DNA of 32,978 nt, from contig JAFGFN010000208.1 of NCBI GenBank assembly GCA_016931035.1, forward strand, positions 1-32,978, given 5' to 3'. Below, piece after piece: positions 29,250 to 32,978 of the stretch. The first letter of the stretch is position 1. Each line of letters opens with the position of its first letter. Under the pieces are notes generated by a model. The model did no database searches, was not told the DNA's origin, and saw nothing but the letters and a program-made list of their open reading frames with translations. A program made the translations under genes and the position numbers. This stretch comes from Candidatus Sumerlaeota bacterium. GTDB lineage: Bacteria; Sumerlaeota; Sumerlaeia; UBA8349.

Positions 29250-30395
29250 TCAGAACTCGCGGATCGAGCGGACGACGTATTCCTGGTCGTCGCGCGAGAG
29301 CTCGTTGAAGAAGGGGAGACGCAGGAGTCGGTCGGCGACGTCTTCGGTCACGGGGCAGTCGCCCGCCTGGCCGCCGAAGCGCATTCCCATTTCCGAAAGA
29401 TGCAGCGGCTGGTAGTGGAAGACCGCCAGGATGCCGCGCTCCTTGAGGTGGGCGATCAGCGCGGTGCGTTCCTCGCGCGACGCCAGGAGGAGATAGAACA
29501 TATGATAGGACTGCTCGCAGTGGGAGGGGACGGTGGGGAGGGTCGCCCCTCGCGCCGCGGCCCAGTCCGAGAGGTTCTCGCGGTAGAAATCCCAGATTCG
29601 GCGGCGATGCGCCTGGATGCGGTCGACCGCTTCGAGTTGAGCGCACAGGAACGCGGCGAGCAGGTCGGACGGGACGAAGCTCGACCCGACGTCCACCCAG
29701 GTGTATTTGTCCACCTCGCCGCGATAGTAGCGGTTGCGGTTCGTCCCTTTCTGCCGGACGATCTCGGCGCGGTCGATCAGCGCCGGGTCGTTGACGAGAA
29801 GCGCGCCGCCTTCGCCGCAGGTCACGTTCTTGGTTTCGTGGAAGCTCTGCGTCGCCATGCATCCGAACGTTCCGAGGCGGCGTCCCTTGTAGGAGGCGAA
29901 GAGACCGTGGGCGTTGTCTTCGACCACGGCGACGTTGCGGCGGCGCGCGAGGTCGAGGATCGCGTCCATTTCGCACCCGACGCCCGCGTAGTGGACCGGC
30001 ACGATGGCGCGGGTGCGCGGCGTGAGGAGCGATTCGAGGCGGGTCTCGTCGAGGTTGAGCGTGTCGGGCCGGATGTCGGCGAAGACGGGTCGCGCGCCGC
30101 GCAGGACGAACGCGTTCGCCGTCGAGACGAAGGTGAAGGAGGGGAGGACGACTTCGTCGTCGGGTTCGAGATCGAGCAGGATGGCGGCCATCTCGAGCGC
30201 GTGGGTGCATGAGCAGGTCAGATAGGCGCGCAACGCGCCCGTTTGCTTTTCGAGGATCTCGTGGCAGCGCCGGGTGAAAGGGCCGTCGCCCGAAATGTGG
30301 CCGTTGCGAATCGCCTCCTCGATATAGCCGATCTCGTTGCCCTCGAAACAGGCGCGGTTGAACGGGACGCGATAGGGGGCGGCGGCGTGGGTCAT
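29250..30395 (-). CDS. wecE: dTDP-4-amino-4,6-dideoxygalactose transaminase (DegT/DnrJ/EryC1)
   Basis: A 381-aa PLP aminotransferase. It aligns from memory over most of its length with WecE/RffA: GDGPFTRRC (36-44), SFTFVSTANAFVLRGARPVF (86-105), VVEDNAHG (157-164), and the PLP lysine Lys189 in SFHETKN. It would aminate dTDP-4-keto-6-deoxyglucose to dTDP-4-amino-4,6-dideoxygalactose, a precursor of enterobacterial-type glycans. The ATG overlaps the glycosyltransferase stop by 4 bp, implying one pathway. Other nucleotide-sugar genes (rmlA, rmlB, wecD) are not in the window. The frame stays open upstream through the neighbour, an artefact of high GC. Confidence 0.93.
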   Translation of the reverse strand: MTHAAAPYRVPFNRACFEGNEIGYIEEAIRNGHISGDGPFTRRCHEILEKQTGALRAYLTCSCTHALEMAAILLDLEPDDEVVLPSFTFVSTANAFVLRGARPVFADIRPDTLNLDETRLESLLTPRTRAIVPVHYAGVGCEMDAILDLARRRNVAVVEDNAHGLFASYKGRRLGTFGCMATQSFHETKNVTCGEGGALLVNDPALIDRAEIVRQKGTNRNRYYRGEVDKYTWVDVGSSFVPSDLLAAFLCAQLEAVDRIQAHRRRIWDFYRENLSDWAAARGATLPTVPSHCEQSYHMFYLLLASREERTALIAHLKERGILAVFHYQPLHLSEMGMRFGGQAGDCPVTEDVADRLLRLPFFNELSRDDQEYVVRSIREF

Positions 30396-31372
30396 GAGGG
30401 TTCGCCGTCGTCGGACGGAGTGGCGGACGGCCGCGCCGAGGGCGGCGAGTCGAGCGTTTCGCGCAGGACGTAGCTGGGCCGACGCATCGACCTCACGTGC
30501 ATCCGACCGAGGTATTCGCCGATGACGCCGAGACAGAAGAGCTGGACGCCCGAGAAGACCGAGACGATCGACGCGAGGAACGGGAAGCCGCGAACCGGGT
30601 TGCCCGCGATGAAGAAACGCGCGAGGACGTAGATCAGCACTCCGAGACCGAACAGCATGAAGGCGAAACCCATGAAGCTGGCGAGCTTGAGCGGCAGGGT
30701 GCTGAATCCCGTGATCATGTTGAGCGCGTGGGTGACGAGCTTGCGCAACGAGTAGTTCGAGCGTCCGGCGAGCCGCGGCTCGTGACGCACCGTCACGTAC
30801 GAGAACCGGGTGGTGCCCCAGGTGAGAAGGACGTCGATCGAGACGTAGGCGTTGTCGTAGTGGGCGAACGCGTCGCGCACCTGGGTGCGGAAGGCGCGGA
30901 ACGCGCTGACCCGGCGGGCGTTTTCGAGTCCCATGGCGCTGCGGAGGGCGATCTTGGTGAGGCGCGAGGCGAGATCGCGCCAGAGTCCGTGGCGCTCGTG
31001 TTCGGGCGCGCCGTAGACGACGTCGTACCCTTCGTCGAGTCGGTCGAGGAGTCTGGGCGCTTCCTCGGGCGGGTTTTGCAGATCGTCGTCGATGGTGACG
31101 ATCGCTTCGCCCGTCGCGGCGCGGATTCCGGCCAGCAGCGCGTTGTGCTGGCCGTAGTTGCGCATGAGGTTGTAGCCGCGGACGGCCGGGTCGTCGCGCG
31201 CCAGTTTGCGGATGACGTCCCAGCTCGAGTCGCTGCTCGAATCGTTGACCAGGACGATCTCGACCGAGTCGGCGCGGTCCGCGAGCGCCTGTTTGACTCG
31301 GGCGACGAGCGGCTCGAGCGTCTCGTGGCTGTTGTAGACCGGTACGACGGCCGAGATCTTCTCGAAGCGCAT
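30392..31372 (-). CDS. Membrane-anchored family 2 glycosyltransferase (polyprenyl-phosphate type)
   Basis: A 326-aa GT2 protein. The catalytic domain (about 1-220) has VVPVYNSHETL, VNDSSSDSSWD and the metal-binding TIDDDLQNPPEE near residue 95. Two hydrophobic helices near 225-300 anchor the C-terminus. This layout is that of ArnC, GtrB and dolichyl-phosphate-mannose synthase-like enzymes, which load a sugar on undecaprenyl phosphate. With the overlapping wecE-like gene, the substrate might be an amino-deoxy sugar; that is inference. ATG 31372 has GGGGAG 8 nt upstream; GTG 31381 is the alternative. The last 30 residues are Ser/Pro-rich. Confidence 0.92.
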   Translation of the reverse strand: MRFEKISAVVPVYNSHETLEPLVARVKQALADRADSVEIVLVNDSSSDSSWDVIRKLARDDPAVRGYNLMRNYGQHNALLAGIRAATGEAIVTIDDDLQNPPEEAPRLLDRLDEGYDVVYGAPEHERHGLWRDLASRLTKIALRSAMGLENARRVSAFRAFRTQVRDAFAHYDNAYVSIDVLLTWGTTRFSYVTVRHEPRLAGRSNYSLRKLVTHALNMITGFSTLPLKLASFMGFAFMLFGLGVLIYVLARFFIAGNPVRGFPFLASIVSVFSGVQLFCLGVIGEYLGRMHVRSMRRPSYVLRETLDSPPSARPSATPSDDGEPS

Positions 31373-31401
31373 GACTGGCACTCCCCGAGTGCGGGGCGAC
31401 G

Positions 31402-31689
31402 GGCGCCCGTGGATCGCGACCCGCCGCGGGGTCGCGTGTGTATGGCGGACTTCGCCCGGACCGGGCTGTCACGTTGGCCGCGAAAGGAAGCGGCCAACGC
31501 GCCAGCCCTGGATTTCTTCGTTTCGCCCACCCCGGGCTGAAGCCCGGGGCAAACGGGGAGCCTGCTCAAGCAGGCTGACTTGCAGAACCTTCTTTGGCGC
31601 TCAACGCATGCCCGAACTTCGCCTTGGGACGGCCAAGATATCTCCCTAGCGACAGGCGCCCGTGGATCGCGACCCGCCGCGGGGTCGCT
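31402..31689. repeat. 34-bp direct repeat pair enclosing a series of hairpins
   Basis: Identical 34-bp copies at 31402-31435 and 31656-31689 each contain a hairpin (GCGACCC-GCCGCG-GGGTCGC). Between them lie further stems: CGTTGGCCGC (31472-31481) with GCGGCCAACG (31490-31499), CCCCGGGC (31530-31537) with GCCCGGGG (31542-31549), and AGCCTGCT-CA-AGCAGGCT just after. There is no gene in 31373-31909; this is a composite repeat island. Confidence 0.85.
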
Positions 31690-31690
31690 A

Positions 31691-31792
31691 TCGGGATCCG
31701 GATCGAAATCGGGATCGATGTGGATTCGATCCCTTCCTTCGGGCCTCCGCGATTTCGATGACGATCCCGATCCCGATTTCGATTCGGATTGG
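31691..31792. repeat. Paired hexamer arrays, ATCNNN and GATNNN
   Basis: Five hexamers beginning ATC (31691-31720) and seven beginning GAT (31751-31792; mostly GATTTC or GATCCC) are roughly inverted to each other around a 30-bp centre. The arrays could fold into one long imperfect hairpin. A T/C-rich tract follows at 31818-31855. Confidence 0.75.
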
Positions 31793-31855
31793 CGGCCGGC
31801 CGTCCACTGCCTACCGCCTCTTCATTCTTCTTCTTCTTTTTCTTCTTCTCTTTTC

Positions 31856-31883
31856 TGCCTACTGTCTACAGCCTACCGCCTGT
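31856..31883. repeat. Heptamer array at the 3' side of the methyltransferase gene
   Basis: Four 7-mers, TGCCTAC, TGTCTAC, AGCCTAC and CGCCTGT, end 26 bp before the methyltransferase stop. Their reverse complement matches the heptamers at 32915-32942 beyond the other end of the gene. Confidence 0.7.
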
Positions 31884-31909
31884 TCATCCTTCATCCTTGT
31901 CTTCCGTAT

Positions 31910-32677
31910 CTACTTCTTCCGAATCGCATAGGCCTGTTGAATGCCGAGGCCGCCGCCGGAATACTCTTTCTCGATGTTGAAGAAGATCTCGTTGATCGGG
32001 TTCGAGTAGCCCGGATAGTCCTCGGGGTTCGTCACGAGCTCGCGCAAGAACCGCGACCCGAGATAATAGATCGACGAGAAGTCCACGACTTCGAACGCGA
32101 GACCGCGTTCCGCGAGGAGGCGCTCGAGACGTTCTTTCTTGATATAGCGGTTGAAATCGTGCTCGACGAGCGGCGGGAGTCGTTTGAGCGCGCGCAAGGC
32201 GTTGAGCAGCGCGAGCGGCTCCCAGAACGCTTCGGAGAGGACCACGGTTCCGCCCGGGCGACAGACCCGCAGGCACTCGTCGATGCCGCGAACCTGTGCG
32301 TCCCAGATGGGCAGATTGATCAACACGCGGGTGGTGTAGACGACGTCGAACCGATCGTGGTCGAAGGCGAGGTCGCGCACGTCTCCGACCTCGAACGACA
32401 CGGCGCAGTCGGGCGAGATCTCCCTTTGGCGCGCCTGTTCGATCATCTTCTCCGAGTAATCGACCCCGACGATCGACCCGATTCCGCGTTGCGCTTGGGC
32501 GAGGGTCGAGTGGCCGTTGCCGCACCCCACGTCGAGGACCTTGTCGCCCGGGTGGAGAAACGTGCCGATGGTTTCGATTTCGAGTTGGATGGCGTAGAGG
32601 TCGCCCCAGCTGGCGGCATAGGAGTCGCCGTGCGTTTCCGCCTGCCGGTCCCAGTGTTGCTTGATGTGGTCGGTCAT
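31910..32677 (-). CDS. Class I SAM-dependent methyltransferase
   Basis: A 255-aa Rossmann-fold methyltransferase. Motif I is VLDVGCGNGHS (47-57), the acidic residue of motif II is Asp in GVDYSEKMIEQAR (near 73), and EVGDVRDLAFDHDRFDVVYTTRV (near 96-118, read in two parts) covers motifs III-IV. The N-terminus (HWDRQAETHGDSYAASWGD) is typical of small-molecule or sugar/lipid methyltransferases. The long C-terminal part with YLGSRFLRELVT may set the substrate, which cannot be told. A GGAGG site lies 5 nt before the ATG. Oppositely oriented heptamer arrays flank the gene, as they do the IVP gene. Confidence 0.92.
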   Translation of the reverse strand: MTDHIKQHWDRQAETHGDSYAASWGDLYAIQLEIETIGTFLHPGDKVLDVGCGNGHSTLAQAQRGIGSIVGVDYSEKMIEQARQREISPDCAVSFEVGDVRDLAFDHDRFDVVYTTRVLINLPIWDAQVRGIDECLRVCRPGGTVVLSEAFWEPLALLNALRALKRLPPLVEHDFNRYIKKERLERLLAERGLAFEVVDFSSIYYLGSRFLRELVTNPEDYPGYSNPINEIFFNIEKEYSGGGLGIQQAYAIRKK

Positions 32678-32773
32678 GCCCGCCTCCGTTCTCGCAACGC
32701 AGACGAGTCTAAAACGCCGATGCGGGCGACTGCAACGAAATTGTCGGGCGAGGGACGGAGACGAGGCGATTTC

Positions 32774-32822
32774 GGATTGAGGATTGAGGATTGAGGACTG
32801 CGGATTGCGGATTGAGGATTGG
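32774..32822. repeat. GGATTGA heptamer array, seven copies
   Basis: Seven head-to-tail 7-mers: three GGATTGA, then GGACTGC, GGATTGC, GGATTGA and GGATTGG. There are no spacers. The array resembles the short tandemly repeated repetitive (STRR) heptamers described in cyanobacteria. It lies about 100 bp upstream of the methyltransferase start. Confidence 0.9.
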
Positions 32823-32914
32823 CTTCGGCGAGCTCAGTCGAGCGTGACCGGAAACGGCTGTTCAAACCACGAACCACACGAAATACTCATTGCAGCATAG
32901 CCGCAACCAAAAAA

Positions 32915-32942
32915 GACTGTAGGCTGGAGGCTGTAGACCGTA
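32915..32942. repeat. GGCTGTA heptamer array
   Basis: Four 7-mers, GACTGTA, GGCTGGA, GGCTGTA and GACCGTA, are inverted relative to the array at 31856-31883. With the GGATTGA array they make up most of the 301-bp gene-free end of the window; no other feature was seen there. Confidence 0.7.
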
Positions 32943-32978
32943 GGTGAAGAAGCAGAAAGAAGGGCCCTCACCCCTGCC

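Noticed and set aside
30396..31472. N-terminal extension of the wecE frame
   Set aside because: Arg/Ala-rich shadow of the glycosyltransferase gene; the transaminase fold starts at 30395.
32674..32877. Minus-strand frame of 67 codons near the end of the window
   Set aside because: It is mostly the translation of the GGATTGA heptamer array (NPQSAIR-type peptide) and has no independent support.

Overview
The window is about 33 kb of high-GC bacterial DNA, dense with genes on both strands. Many starts have good Shine-Dalgarno sequences and GTG starts are common. No rRNA, tRNA, complete insertion sequence, prophage or CRISPR array was found. The gene mix suggests a free-living Gram-negative bacterium of the Planctomycetota or a neighbouring lineage such as Hydrogenedentota or Sumerlaeota: a URO-D family protein, a sugar-isomerase TIM barrel, a GH2 glycosidase, a stand-alone 23S-IVP four-helix protein, an SRPBCC-SDR fusion, a PepSY-like protein and abundant REP-like repeats. 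That placement is inference; no marker here proves it.

Layout. 1-4.45 kb (minus): a pterin/folate operon, pteridine-reductase-like SDR - folB - folK - folE, with overlapping ends, followed by an aldo/keto reductase with a ferredoxin tail and an unknown gene. 4.7-5.9 kb: an acyl-CoA dehydrogenase, then hairpin repeats. 6.1-8.9 kb (plus): a small accessory island with a gene remnant, an AT-richer zinc-finger protein, a PIN toxin with its partner, and a HepT-MntA toxin-antitoxin pair. 8.9-12 kb (plus): an orphan ABC-2 polysaccharide-export permease, an ADP-ribosylglycohydrolase with a long charged tail, and a Pro/Glu/Ala-rich lipoprotein. 12.1-17 kb (minus): a housekeeping operon, site-2 protease - trpS - scpA - scpB - rluB (regulated proteolysis, tRNA charging, chromosome condensation, rRNA modification), interrupted by the IVP gene and its repeat arrays. 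17.4-19.5 kb (minus): SRPBCC-SDR fusion and redoxin. 19.7-21.5 kb (plus): HAD protein and URO-D family protein. 21.5-24.8 kb (minus): GH2 glycosidase, a decayed two-component system and a secreted PepSY-like protein. 25-26 kb (minus): a three-gene PIN cassette. 26.3-27.3 kb (plus): sugar isomerase. 27.4-32.7 kb (minus): a Kef-type antiporter, a wecE-like aminotransferase overlapping a membrane glycosyltransferase, a repeat island and a methyltransferase.

The most unusual theme is the number of short tandem arrays and hairpin elements. Their units are 6, 7, 7-8, 9 and 14 bp. Two genes, the IVP gene and the SAM methyltransferase, have oppositely oriented copies of related 7-8-mer arrays on their two sides. 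The IVP gene sits inside an otherwise conserved operon, which suggests a mobile cassette. Related 9-mer arrays, and one 109-bp multi-hairpin element, are translated in frame inside two enzyme genes. Other points of note are a candidate Fe-S motif in TrpRS, a receiver/kinase deletion pseudogene, and three toxin-antitoxin-like cassettes.
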